Origin: Haliclystus octoradiatus
Lineage: Eukaryota; Cnidaria; Staurozoa; Stauromedusae; Haliclystidae
NCBI GenBank assembly: GCA_916610825.1
Contig: OU744451.1
Span: 1,674,001-1,738,000 of the forward strand
Direction: 5' to 3'
DNA length: 64,000 nucleotides
In this document: positions 38,345 through 53,000 of the stretch, piece after piece
Numbering within the stretch: the first letter of the stretch is position 1
Layout: each line of letters starts with the position of its first letter
Notes under the pieces: generated by a model
Told to the model about the DNA's origin: nothing
Database searches by the model: none
The model's input: the letters and a program-made list of their open reading frames with translations, nothing else
Made by a program: the position numbers and the translations under genes

Positions 38345-40190
38345 ATAATTGTATTACCTTCTGTGAGTGCGATAAAATAGGAAAGGAATAGATGTTTCTG
38401 ATTCAATTTTATACTGTAAATATAAAACCAATTAAACCTAAACATAATTTTTACATATAAAATAATTAGGGTTTATTTAAAAGCGATGTAATTTTTAATC
38501 TAACTTGTCTTTATTTTACTTTTCTGTTTGTTTGTTTTGAATTTGTACACTTTATACATACATATTTGATGTGTGGTTTTTGGTTTTGCTTTCTTCCTAT
38601 CTTGTTTTATTTATATGTGTCTATTATAAATAACAAAGTAATTTGGGGTACCTTTTCAAGCATGAAACCGCGTCAAACTTGCGTTACTCTTCGGAAAGCA
38701 TTAAACCATATTGTGTAACACATTTCACATGCGTCTCTCACTACCAACACCAAAATAATGATAATGCCATGAAAATGTTTGGACAATAATAATAATAATA
38801 AGGCATTAATAGAGCCTATATCGTTGTGTTCTAGGCGCTGAAAATGTAAATGAAAATGTAAAAAACCATGAAAACGCAGTGAAATTTCAAAAACAAAATC
38901 ATGGATTTAATGTCAGTAGTGTCTTATGCCCCATTTAGTTCATTTTTGAGGATCTGACTCACTAATAGTAACAAAAATATTAAAAATTATTAAAATATTT
39001 GTTTTACTATTTCAATTTACCATTTCAAAAATTAAAGACAATGTACATTTATAAAAAGGGAATCTTAAAAAAAGCGTACAATTGGGTTTTAAGGAGAGGG
39101 GATCAACATGGAAATATGTGAGAAAGTACTTTACTTGTGGCATAGTTTTTGAGTGTGATCTGATGCAGCAGCCTATAGATGGCAAATAAAGATATGAGCC
39201 GGATCGGATCTACAGAAAATTGATTACGGGTACGAAAGCGATAGTGATCCGAATCCGATCGGAAACATCCAAATTTTTTTGCATGAAATCCAAAATGTTT
39301 CGAGTTCCACACAGGGCATCCAAGATATGTAAATCATGTAAACATCCCATATACGTACATTTAGTCAACATAGTTTAAAACAATGGCACTTATAAATCTA
39401 TCGACACTTGCTTCGTACAGTCCCCCACACAGTCAGATATTTTTCAACTTGATTTCTATGATGATGATATACAATGCTCTTTTCTACGAAGCTTGGCTGA
39501 TACACTTATCCAAGTGTAGAAGTTTCAAGTCACTACTACTGCAATAAAATACAAAACCACAACACCTTACATGACGTTCAATTTGAAGTACCTAGCTGCT
39601 GACTGAGGTCATTATGCCGATATAAGTTGTTTTAGTCAATGATCAACAGTTCAATTTTGGAACATTTATCACACAATTACCCCGTACGTCTTTTCGCCCA
39701 AACAGTTAAAAAAGCAGAGCAGTCAATATATCTTAAAATTGACAGGAGCTTGACCAATCAAATTACCCGATTTCCATATTGACCTATTGGCGGATAACTA
39801 AATACAAATTTTATTGTTGGGTTGGTGAGAAGTAGGCCTACTTGCTCATCAGCGTTGCTGCCAAACTTATCAAATTTTGTTAAACAAAAAGAGAAAATAT
39901 GCACTTTTTATTTTGAGACATAAAAAAATGAAACAGAAATACAAGCAGCAAATAATATTTGCATATATTTTTAGCGTAAAAATTAGAATTTCAATTCTTG
40001 TGTTAAATTTGTTTTCATTTTAAAACAAGAAATAATAAAAATTGACATCATCATTAAGCTACATTTAATAAATTGTATTGATTTATCTAATTTATAAAAT
40101 TGTGAAAGTTGCACCATAATACTAATATCATCCATTTACGAAATAAGAGACATTCTTAAAATTGATGTAAGTTAAATTAAATCATTTTCT
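38345..40190. other. Intergenic, SLC28 3' side to Rab 3' side
   Basis: Two convergent gene ends. No gene or RNA seen. Contains an echo of the unnamed dispersed repeat near 39605-39665. Confidence 0.5.
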
Positions 40191-42997
40191 TTATGACTTA
40201 CAACATCTTTTTGTATTATTTTGATTCTGATTAATATTCTCGTGTGACAAATATAACCCCGAAGGACGGAACGGAAGTGCTTTAACACCATCCCACCCAT
40301 CTCGCTGCTGAATTTCCCCATATTCAAGTCGCCGATGTATATCTTTTGCAACGGTAGTAAATGCTTCTTCAATATTACAAAGTACTTTAGCTGATGTTTC
40401 CATAAATAACATATTATGCGCCTCGGCAAAAGCTTCGCCTTCAGATGTAGGTACTTCTCTGTTAAAGTCCAAATCAACTTTATGACCAACTAACATATAT
40501 ACAATATCTTGTTCATATGTGTTATGCATGGCTTCTTTTAACCAATCACGTACACTTTCAAATGAGCTACGGCATGTTATATCATATATTATCATACAAG
40601 CCGCACAATTTCGATAATAAGATCTTGTTATTGAGCGGAAACGCTCTTGTCCTGCAGTGTCCCAGATTTGAAGTTTAACTCTAACGTCATCTAAAAATAG
40701 AAATAAAAATCAGTATTATAACTCAAAAGTCTTCTGAAAATAGAAATTAAAATCAGAATAATAGAAATTCATGGAATTTGACTTTCCAATCTAATCTCTA
40801 CCTAATCAAATCTAATCTAAGTTAGTTTTAATATGAATTTTTGGTTTCAAAATGTATATATAGGCTATTATAGACATTTTTAATTCGTTAAAGTATAAAT
40901 TACATTAAAGGGCATTTGTATAATACTAGACCAAGCACCACAGAACTAAAACGGCAGATTTCTCCGGGCAATTTGAAAATCACATAAAAATGTTCTTAAA
41001 ATATGCTAAACAATTCCCTATTTCTTATTTTGATTAAATTTTATTGTAAACCTTTCAAAAATCCATTTTATATTTCATGATTCACGGTCAAAGCCGGTAA
41101 AAGCGTTTATCATTTTGAGAAAATGCTGGATGTGAGCTTCATGGTCTTTGATTCTTTTGTTCTCCCAAGATTTTGTGAACTCATAGAAGCATGACGACAA
41201 CACAAAATGTATGAATTAAGAGGGCTCCGCTCTGACCGTGAAATGATTTATAAATTCATCACTGGTGAGCTCCACAATAAAATTTGACCAAAACAAGAAA
41301 CAGGAAAGTATTTATGGTATTTTTATGAACATTTTATATGGATTTCAAGATGTTAGGAGAAACGTGCCGTTTTAGTTCTGTGGCGCTTGGTCTTTATGGA
41401 ATGGGAAAAAAAATTTGCGAGTAAAATCTAATAGCCTACTCTTCTGCAAATTCCTCTGGTGAAAAACCGCTGCATTCGTTCCACCTTGTGGACATTTTTT
41501 ACTAGGGTTGGATTCAAAAAAGGCATGTAGATGACTCCATCAAAGGTCTGACATAGGTTGTGTTAGCATGCGTGCAGACCTAATGTTTTCCTTCGTCAAG
41601 GTAGCGTCTGCGAAACGCTGGCAGAATCTCAGTTCACCTAACAAAAAGCTGTTAAGACCAATCAGCTTCAAGCGAATCGAATTCCTTCTATTAACTCAAT
41701 CGATTTTCTTTGGTCACAAAGGACGGCATTTTGGTTATGTTGGGGAACTGCAATGTAATTCTGAACTAAGATTCTGACAGCGTTTCGCACACAGGCTAAG
41801 ATTGTGTAGGCCAATGTTGACATTTTGAAGAAGGGAAAATTTGGAAAAACAAAGCCAGTTAGGTACAACTGATGACATCAGAGTGTGACGATCTGAACAT
41901 TCTGATAAAAGTGGAGACTGATTATGAAATCCTAGAAGGCTGGACAGGTGTGGCATCAGAATTTCCCGAAGAGGGGGCTATTTATAGAACATATTTGAAA
42001 ACTGCTTGGAAAAGTGTAAACAATTTCCCTGACAGTCAACAAATTTATTTATTATGATATTTTTTTGATTTATAGGATAAAACTCAACAGAATATCTAGT
42101 TGAAAAAGTTTGAAAATGTTCCTAGATTCCAGAAGGCTATGCCTATGTCCTAAATAATTTAAACCTGTAAGCCTATCTCTGTAAATTGTTTCATTCATAA
42201 AGAGTTTTGCGGTTGATAATCTGTCAAATTCCAGTAAAACATGGGGTCTTTATGACTGGAGATTTAAGAAATGATTTGGCATAGTTTAAGCAGCTGTGAG
42301 AAAAACAAACACTTTGAATACAGTGTGAGGGTAGTATGTTATTGTTGATAGCCTGGCCACGCAACTAAGACAATTGCAGTCCACATTATAAAGATGACAT
42401 TTAATACTATGGCACACAGCTTCTAATTGGACTAATATTTTCAAGCGGATTAAAAATAGTTAAATAAAAATATAGCTGCAGTTATTAAATACTGCTTCAC
42501 CAGCCTTGTAAATCAAAAATATGGGATGAATTTTTAACTGCGACTAAACAACGTCAGTAAAACGTCAAAAGATAAGGAATGTGTTTAAAAATGTCCACAA
42601 CAAACGATTAAAAACATAAACTTGAACTTGCAACAAGCATGGCAACACAAAACCAGAAAGGCAAATATTATTTATTGAATGTAGTAGACAATCATGCTAA
42701 TTAGATCCAATATTCTGAGATTGAGACACAATAAACATAAATAAAACAATCAATTTCAATACAGCAAACAAAACCAGATTATATAGACCGGCTCTAGCTC
42801 TATGTCGAAAACTTACCGTTTATCGTTATGATTCTGACGTGAAAATCAACGCCAACAGTTGGATCTGAACTATGCATAAATTGTCCTTCTGTAAATTGTC
42901 TTAAAAGCGAAGACTTCCCAACAGTACTATCACCAATTAGAATAATACGAAATTGATAAAAATATTTTGGATCTTGGAGCTTGTTTGGCGATTGCAT
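40191..42997 (-). CDS. RAB39: Rab39/Rab42-like small GTPase
   Basis: Two exons on the minus strand, 42817-42997 and 40191-40690, join in phase to 226 aa. Seen: P-loop GDSTVGKS at 22-29, switch I region DPTVGVDF at 45-52, switch II WDTAGQERFRS at 70-80, nucleotide motif GHKVDL at 129-134 (His in place of Asn, as in Rab39), SAK at 160-162, and a C-terminal CCKS that provides a di-cysteine for geranylgeranylation. DGWDGVK near 195-201 is close to the DGWEGVK of vertebrate Rab39. Known role: Rab39 proteins act in Golgi/endolysosomal traffic and autophagy. The single intron falls at the position expected for Rab39 genes. It is divergent from CYB5R4, about 1.3 kb away start to start. Rab42 is the main alternative name. 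Confidence 0.93.
41602..41798. mobile_element. MITE with ~35-bp TIRs in the Rab intron
   Basis: Left arm TAGCGTCTGCGAAACGCTGG..., right arm ...CAGCGTTTCGCACACAGGCTA, reverse complements with few mismatches, followed inward by CAGAATCTCAGTTCA / TGAACTAAGATTCTG. No coding capacity. Confidence 0.8.
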
Positions 42998-44305
42998 GGT
43001 TGCAAACCTTCGGCTTCTCTCAGAAAATAATGTGTTTTTAAATTCAAAAACAAAAGAAAGCTATGCTTTTCTTTATCATTAACATCTTGCGTTGTAAATA
43101 ATAAAATTCATTGTTTAACATACAGTATATTATTATCTTTGCCAATAAGAAAGAATTTAATAGGAATCTTGTTTTCTTTTTGAAGTTAATCCCTCGTCCC
43201 TTTCTGTGGCATGTTAGCAGCGAATTCTAATATTTCAGCATGATACAGTTTTGTGTTGATTACGCAACACAAAATGATCTTCTACCAACCGGATTCTTGT
43301 CCGGAATGTCACGTGACCGGAAAAGCCGACGGATTGTAAACCGTGCAACGAAATATCATTTTTACCGTTCTTTTTTTGCCTTTTTCACGGCATTAAAAAA
43401 TCTAAATGTATAGAAAAGAGTTATTATGCTATATGTATGCCATATATTTAAACCTCTTTCTAAATCGAGAAAATAAAAATAAGACTTTTCGAAAATATAA
43501 ATAACATGTTCAAAATGAAAACAGACATGGTTTAAAATAAAATATTTACAAACACTTTGCAATACTGGAATGTTTTAGATATACAAGCAGCTTATTCCTC
43601 AGTTGTGTTAGACTAAACATAATTGACAGTTCATTTGAAAATGTGCTAACAGCTGTATAAATATAAGAGAATGTGGTAAAACTAGGCGAGCGTGGGGAGG
43701 GGGTAATAGCGGTCCCGTTATCTCCTAGAATCATATACTGACGAGATACAATTATTTCATATTTCCCTTCAATACGATTTTATAGATATCAACAGAAATT
43801 TTAGTAATAGATTCATTTTCACAGTTCGTGGTGTGCAGCTTTTCATTTTAGATTATGTTTACCATTTTTTGGTAACATCTTATCTTAGTATTCCTTGCAT
43901 GACTTTTCAAAAGGAAAGGCCAAACATCTGCTTAAGAAAAAATTAAAATGACAATTGACAAAGGATCCATCTCTGCTAACATTTACATAAGAAAATCATG
44001 TGCAAAATATGTCTCAAAATTATAGAAATATGTTTTGATACTTACAACAAAGCTCGATATAGCCAATTAATTGAAGAAATTGTATCATTAAAAAAATAGT
44101 GAGATTATTTTTAAAAGTCGCGAAGCTGGGTTGTACTAGCAGCCGCTTGCCCGTTGACGGCGTATTTATTAGCCGCGCGGTTGATGGAAACGAGGAACAG
44201 CAACAGAGAGATTTCAAAGTTTTGCAAACCGAACGAGAGAACAAATTTTACAATGAAACTAATAATCCAACTGAAACCACTACTACACCAACTCATTTAT
44301 TTGAG
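42998..44305. other. Divergent intergenic region between Rab and CYB5R4
   Basis: Must hold the promoters of both genes. No TATA box, RNA gene or clear repeat recognised. The CYB5R4 frame stays open upstream to 44099, but without an ATG. Confidence 0.5.
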
Positions 44306-47300
44306 ATGTTGAAACCTGGAAATTTCCCTGCACTTGGATCTCCACAAGTTCAGGGTAGTAATGCTGGGAGAGCAAAAGTAGGTTTAAAACCTGGACGAAG
44401 TTTAATGGATTGGATTCGACTTGGAAAAAGTGGGAAAGATTTACAAGGATTTTGTGGTAGAATTACGTCAGTATCTATGACTGAATTAGCTAAACACAAT
44501 AAAGAAAATGATTGTTGGATACTATTAAGAGGTAAACTTTCATCAAAGTAAATGTAAACAACTCAACTTATGCTAGTTTTGGCATTTTGAGCAGGATATA
44601 TAAATATAATAATCGTTGGTGTTTGATGAAGTGTGTATATTAAAAGCATAGGCCTACCCCTAGCTAGAAAATATGTCAGATAGCCCAACAAAACAAAGAC
44701 ATATAGCTTATTTCAGTCCTAGCACACAAATGTGATAATTCCCTGTTTGTTTGGTTTTGAAAAGATAACTTGACCCCTTGATGATATCTTCTGATAATTA
44801 TTGAAGTGCTTAATTACTATTTATTATGATAACTTGATAGATGTAGACTTTACAGATATGTTTTCAATTAAGTCATCCAAATATGCCCTTCTTGGCCATT
44901 CTATGATGCTGCAAAGTAACATCATACCTCGTCTTGAGATAATGAAACATTCCTTTGCCTTGAGAGTCATTCCTTGGTGGAACTGTCTTCCAGACTCTAT
45001 AGTTCTCAATAAAAATTTAAATAAACTAGACTTCGAGTTGCATGCAAATGCATGCTTATATTGAGTTGTGAATCATCTGGTTTAACTGGCTCAAAATAAA
45101 TGCATGAACAAATCTATGTAGAAAAGCCGATCGAAGCCGCAATTTAATTGAGAAAATTTACAAAATTTGGTACTATCTAGTTTATCCCAAAGCACGTGGA
45201 AGTAGTAGCCATAGCCCCCCCAAAAAACCAAGAAACATCACAAACCCGAGTATCATACTGAATGTCATAAAGTTCAAGTTGCAAGGTAACAATTTGTCAG
45301 GGGCTTTTCTAAATTAAATTGTGTTTCACCTATACAACATCGGCATAGCCCGGAGAAATACCAATTATACATATTCCAAGTCATATAGGCAAGGTGGTGT
45401 CGATAATCATGCTAGCTAAATACTTTTCCAATTTTATCTACTTTTAAAACACTAAACAACGTGCCAAATAGTGCCATTTCGTTGTCACAGTACGAAGGGG
45501 GTGATTTTGCTTGAACACTACACTGATTCAGGATAAATCATCGCCATGTGAAAACACATCATCACCATGTGAAATATGTCATCGCCGTGTGAATCGAGTT
45601 TGACCGTAATTTAGCTTCATACGCATGAAACAGTCCTATCTTTAATAGCATGATTACTGGTTTTATTTAAAAGTAGATTATTACATAGTCCTATGTAAAC
45701 GACTGGCCGACTCTCGAAAGTGAAGCAATATTCTCATTTGAATTGATTATATAAATAGGGCCATTATTACAACTCCCGGATTTGTCTGCATTTTATTTAG
45801 CTTCATCACTAAACATTGTAACAACACTCACATCATGGCAACATTTATAAATCCATCGATTTGAATATTCAATAATTGATTCAATCCACTTTCCCGAAAG
45901 AAAAAACTATTTATTATTGTTTACATTTTTTAGTTAAATACACTGATCCCATCAAACTGTTCAATCGAGTGTCATCGCATTTGAATCCTCGTTAAATCTA
46001 TATATGCGATCGCTCATATATAATAATAATAATAATTTGTTGTCGATGATGAAGAGGAAGTTTGTATGTATATTGTTTTCTATATTAATGTCTTTTCATT
46101 GCAGTAAAATTGCCGGCTATCATTATCAGTAGACATGTGAGATTATGTTGAATAAATAAGAATTTCCCCAACATGGGTTTGTTTACAAATGTGATATCGT
46201 TCCTATCCGAACAGTTTATAAATAATTTTCAAAAAACATTGATTATATAATTTCCATTCTGACGCATGACCATACACGAAACAAAAGATCGATCTGCACT
46301 GTTGCTCAGAGACAATAGAAAGTCATTCAAGTGCGAAACTGCTTAGTTAGCGCTTCAGTCTGAGAAAGCATTGTTGTTGAAAATGGAAACAGTTTTCATT
46401 GGTTTTTATCAACTTCGATGTATTTATTTAAGAAATGAAGCCGGCCATGTACGCCTCTGGTTAATAATGAATCCATTGATATGTGTTTCAAGTCAATTGC
46501 ATCAAAAATGGCATCGTGAATCCCCGCCTTACATAAAATGGAAATAGCGTAAATTTAAAAGTAGATTCCGTACAAATTTGGATACTGTAAATTTCAGCAC
46601 CTATTGCAAATATTCCTAGATTTTAGTTTTATATTAGGCTGTACATATATAAGCGGTATCACTAACCTTTTACCCTGTATTCTGCCTGTCATGGCATTTT
46701 TATTTATTTTTTTTGTCATGCAAATTAAATCTATCTATCTATCTATTACCCCCCATGATCTCCCACCACAAGGGGACTTAATTAGGGGAGAACTCTCAAG
46801 AGTTAGCATAGGGTCATATTCGAAATTTAAGGAGCATTGTAGAGACCTGGCTGCATTCCACAAGCTACTTGCCAGAGATTTCCGCCAGTGCAAGTCGCCA
46901 GTTAGCCTACATCACATTTAATGCTAAATTGGGGTGGAATTTCCCCCTCAATGTTTTGTGGTGGAATTTGTTACCATATTTTGGTGAAGAACTGTGCATT
47001 TTCTATTATTTATCATACAGTATAATTTCAATGGGAAAATCAAGGCTATAAAATATTGTCGGCAAATATCCGGCGGCGGGAATTTCCTGAATGCAGACTG
47101 GTGAATAAATAGGTAACATAGAAATTGTTGAATTTGCCTTTTTGAATAGTTGATAAAGAAGCTTAACTAGAAGGCATAATTTAATGAACAGTAACTTTAA
47201 CATAATAATAAATGAAACTGTAGCGCTGTTGGGTTAAATGCACCGTTGCAGTGACATCTGCTCCATTTGGGCAGCAGCTGGGACAGTAACTGTGCCCCAC

Positions 47301-49964
47301 CACTAGCCTATCTATCTTGATTACGTTTTTTAATGTGATATTGTGTTCATATTTACGATACCAATAAACTTATGCAAATGATAAGATTTATTCTCTAGAT
47401 AGTTGAACTGTTTTTTCACCACTTTACTTCAAGTTTGCCGTGCTGGCTGAGGAATATTTTAATCTTTCTTAACTTATCATCATCATCGTCATCATTTTTT
47501 CAGAAACCTGATAAGTTTTACAATAACGTTTTTTCACAGGACTGATTTACGTTATAAACTATAGAATAAACATAAAATAATTGATTACAATAATACATAG
47601 ATATATATACAGCTACAAGGTTAATTAAATACGAACTTAACAGTCAAGATGCTGTAATTTTATTGGTTTTTAAATGCTTCTCAAGGAGACTTTTGAAACT
47701 TTTCCTTTTGGAAGCCTCCTTCATTGTAGACGGTAGATCATTCCACTTGTGAGCACCAGCATAGTGAAATGAGTGGTGATGGCTTGACTTCATGTATATG
47801 TCATTATGGATGTGAGATCTTGTCTTGGTCGTAATTGGTTGTTGAAATATAGGGGAGAGCAGATCAGGAAGAGCTAGATTGAATTTTAGTTTGTGAGTGA
47901 GCATTAGTTGGTGTGAGGTTATTCTGTCTCTGACAGAAAGCCAGCCAAGCCGGCTTTGCATATCAGAGATTCGAGTACGATAATTACAACGGAGTACTGC
48001 CCTCATTCCTCTGTTTTGTAATCTCTGGAGGCGGTCAAGATGTTGGTGAGCTTGTTATGACGCATGGTTGATTGTCTTGTCTAACACAGTGGCATTATTT
48101 TGTAGTCCGTCCAAATGAATGCTTTGCTCAGGGCAGAACATCACTCTCCCAATAACTAGCTAAATATTGTGTGCCTATGCTGTTAGTTTTTAGCTCTAGA
48201 TACACATGACGGATGGAGTACAAAAGATAAACATTCTTGTTGTCACTCCCAATTACACTGCAATATTGATTGGGGGTGAGACGATTGTTCTGGAAATAAT
48301 CGGTTGGCGCAAATTTTTACTTAACAAAAAATAATCAGCATTAACAGATCTACCAAGTTGTTAATCTTTGAATCAATGATAGACAGCATTATTCAAAATT
48401 AGATTTCTTTTTTTGCTCTTTTTGTATTAATTTGTTTTGATGGGAAAGAAAATTCTCCTTTGGAAATTGGAATTGAAAACAGCCAGCGCCAAAATTGTTT
48501 CCAAAAATATTTCACTGCTGGCATCATTTAACCTAGGCTATTTCATTTTGTTGTTAACATTGGCACTTGATTTAACCTAAAGGCCATTTCATTGATTCGT
48601 TGCTTTTTTTAGGTAAGGTTTTTAACATGACATCATACATAGAATATCACCCAGGCGGCGTACCAGAAATAATGAGAGCTGCTGGTAAAGATGGAACACC
48701 TCTTTTTGACGAAGTAAGATTCATGATTTATGATTATGTTTTGATGTATTGTGATAGTCAGGGCATTGAGTTCATGAACCTTCCATAAACCTAGCGAGTT
48801 GTGGTTAAAGGAGAAAAATTGACTGGCATGCGCTACGCACTTAGGATCACGTGCATACTTACTGTTTATAACACAATGTTCTTGTTGACTATTTTATTAC
48901 AAATTAGGCCTGCGTATAACAATCGTTTCAAAGCGAGACGGTTGAATTACGCTAAGCATAAATTCAACTTGTGCTCGCAGCAGTCGCCGGTCAATTTTGC
49001 CCCTTAAGACTAAATAAAAGGTAATACAGGACATTACATATTGAAAACGACCCTCGCATTAGATTCACATTTATCGTTTAGAAAATATTTCCTCGCAAAT
49101 TGAAAACAAGATTTTACGTGTTGCCTCATGTTTCCAAAATTGTTGATATTTAAATACTTATTTGTTTCATAAACTTTCATTGGTTGAGGCGCAGTGATTA
49201 TTTCGTCCAGCTGGTGTGTGGAACAAACTGTTTTTACTCAGGGTATAGACAGTTTGGCATTCAATTTGCTCATTTATTAGGCTATCATTATTTATGTTAT
49301 TAATTGTTTATTAAGCTACTTGTTGTTCATATTACGCATACATTGCTATAATTAGAAGCAGTGATACTGAATGTCCTTTGAGTTAATCTGGATCTAGCCG
49401 TGAATTGTTCATGGACAATGTGTGAATGAAATATGACCATTCAAAGTTCATGAACTGTACTAGATGTAGGGCCAATTGGGAAAGGGGTTAAGCTGGGCAA
49501 TTACCTAATGGGCCCAGGCAAGCTAACTTATTGGGGCCAGCAAGGTTTTCCTATTACATTTTGAATTTGAGGTGAGTTGCGGTTATATTTTGAAATTAGA
49601 TTTCATTTTTGTACATGTTATTTAACTATTGTTTTAGCTTATATATTTGTGTCATGTTTTTCAAAGGTCTCATTTTTAATTTTTTGTTTTGTTTCAGTAT
49701 CATAAATGGGTTAATTTTGAGTCCATGTTACAAAATTGCTACATTGGACCAATTAAATCAAACGGACCAATAAAGAATAGCCCTTCGCTACTAACTGCAA
49801 ACGGTAAGTGGATGACCAACAATTTCATTGAATTTATTTAATAAGGGTTTCTTATTAAAATATCACTTTAAAATAATTAATTGACTGTAAAGTTAAATAG
49901 ATAGAATAAGTAATACTTTGGTTATACTTCATAATATAATAATAATAATAATAATAATAATAAG

Positions 49965-50039
<75 letters not shown>

Positions 50040-53000
50040 AATAATAATAATAATAATAATTTAATTTATTACAAACTCGCTAAACTGAACACACATTATG
50101 ACGAAAGACAAGATTCTATGAAGACAGTAAATACGGACATGGTCCGACAAAAGGTTCAGCCTTCTGGAATCCTTATAATTAATATTAACAAATGCTATAC
50201 AAAATAAACTATTCAATTACAAAAGACAAAATGTTCCAACAACCTGCAACGTCATTGTCATTGCTTGTCATTAAGTCTCCTCAATAATTTATCTTTTGTC
50301 CATGAAGGTCCTGGAAAGTCACCATTAACATTACAAACAGCGCAAATGAAACCACCAAGTAAGTTGTATATTAAGAAATGATTTAGTCTACAATTAAATA
50401 ATGGGAGACAAGTAGCCAATCTTTCTCAGAGATTGAAGGAATGACTACCCAATGGCAACTAGGCTGAGATGAGTTATCTTCATCACTTGAAAGAAGATCA
50501 TATCTGAGTCATTACCAAACAGGGCGTGGCACCAGAAGAATTTTAAAATCTTCATTATTTATATGATTGATAAAGTTGCGGTAACATTTTTCTATGCTTA
50601 CAGACAGTGATCAGGATAGCCTTCTTATCAGAATAGGCGTTTAATGGATTATTTTAATTTGTTATTAATTATAATATTTTTATTAATATGTTTTAGGTTC
50701 TATGATCGTAGCTAAAGCGAAAAGCCAAATGCCTAGGTAAGAGCTAACACTGATCAGAGATTTTACTGCGTGATTACCTCTGCATATACAGCAGTCAAAA
50801 GCGACCACTGTAAATAGGTGGTCCATATATACAGGGTTAATTCAATAGAATTTTCAATTTAGGACATTGCTGAACCTTCGTTAAATAAAATGAAAGAAAG
50901 AATGAATGAATGGATGAATGAGCGACTAGATGAATGAATGAACGAATGAATAAATGAACAAATGAATGAATGAATGAATGAATGAATGAATGAATGAATG
51001 AATGAATGAATGAATGAATGAATGAATGAATGAATGAATGAATTATGGATTTATGAATGAATAAAAGAATGGATTATTGACCTAACAATCAAAAAGACTC
51101 ATCTCGTGAAACACAACTAAACGTGACGTGCACGTAAAACAGTATTTTCGGTAATTGAATTTTGCAGACCACACACAGCAAACTGTGTTTGATATCTGTT
51201 TGACGGAGAAATGATTTTCCAATTACTAAAAATCCTTGTATCTCACATATTTCTTATACATGATTATTAATTCTGAGTAGAGATTTTTCCCAAAGATGCC
51301 TAACTTGGTTGTTGAAACTTTAATGTAGCGCAGAATGAAATACAATTTTTTATATTTCTGACTCTCACCTTTTTCTATGATATCAGCCCTCCTGTCTTGC
51401 TGTTTGTCGTTTCGAGTTTTGAAAACGTAGAAGCATCAAAATAGCACCCTTTTTACATTGAATATCTCTACTTATTTATGTGCGCCCAAATTAAAAATTA
51501 CTTCTACATTCTTCCTCATTCAGAATCAGTATTTTCTTCAATTATGTCCACTTTAATGTGCCTTGCTAATTCATTATGTAAAGCCCTGGAGAATCAATTG
51601 CTGCAAAAAAATAATTCATTCGCCTAACAAAAGCTTCATGAAAAAGTTCATAGAAACCAGGCCACTGAACGATCAGGAACGCCTGTGAATTTTCAGGAAC
51701 CTTTTCATTAACCGTTCATGGACAGTCTGCTAGATTAATGAACCTCCATAAACTCATTAAATTCTTTCCCAGGGATATAATTTACAATTGGTGAATATAG
51801 AGAATTGGAGTTTCCTCGGCATAACACTTATTTTCATGTTCGACCAGATTTAAAGATCAATTCTAATCTTGCCATTCTAGGTATGATTGGTACCAAACAG
51901 ACGATAAAGTGACACTCACGATATTTACAAAAATAAAGGTTAGTTTGATTTAGAATCCCACCCAATTTATTGATTTGTACTTTTATTCGCACCTCTATCC
52001 AGGGTATGATAAAGTGCTTTCTCAAATTCATTTCTCAAATTCTCATTGTTTTATATATGTTTGAGTTATTCATTAGTTTGTATTATAAATTTCTCGTTTA
52101 TCCACAAATCAAATATGGTGAAATCTGTATATAGCAGCCAGCTACGAGAGGTAGACAAATTGACCGCTATAGACTCGTGGACTTCTTCATATACGGGGTT
52201 GATTCGATAGAACATATTATATTGGACATACAAAGAATGACCACTATAGAAAGGTGGCTGCTGTATAGACAGTTTAGATATGTATAGATAGTTTTGATTG
52301 TGGCGTAACTTTTCTTCATCTGGATGATCAATTGATTTGTTGGTATTGGAATCGCGTGTGCGATTAGTAGTGCTACCGAACCTGAGGCCCTGCAGGGAAT
52401 GTAAAGTTACGTTAGAAATTTCATGTACATGTGAACAAGGTGGCAAGCACACATAATTATAAAATCTATTAGACCTCACAACCAACTAGCGTACTATTCA
52501 ATAATCTTCATTCTGATTGGCTGCTCAATCATTCACTATTTTGTCATAGTGAATGATGGCCAGTTCTCTTGCAAATTCCAAACGGTAAACAAGCGATTCG
52601 CAAAATGTCTTTGAATTAGTTTCATATGAGAGTCCATGCCCAAGAGAGCAAAACAAATAAAAAATATGAGATGAAGATTTTTAACGGTAGGCGATGCATA
52701 CAGACCATACACAATTTTAATCTTATTTAACAACACAAGCTACAATCACATAGGAACATAAGTTGTCAAACGCTACCTTTATAAAATGGCCACCAGTCTA
52801 TAGTGGCCACTCTAACAATGTCCAAAATAGTATTTTCTATTGAATCAAACCTGTATATAAAGGTCACCTGTATATATTGGCCAATTTATCTACTTCTCAT
52901 AGTTTCACTGTAGGATATGTTTTTTTATATTTTTCATAGAGTATTAAAGTTTCAGACATAATTGCAATACTCAAAGAAGGCAAGGAAATGGATGTTAAAG

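Noticed and set aside
44099-44305. N-terminal extension of CYB5R4
   Set aside because: The frame is open, but it would begin with GTG. The ATG at 44306 aligns with the vertebrate start.
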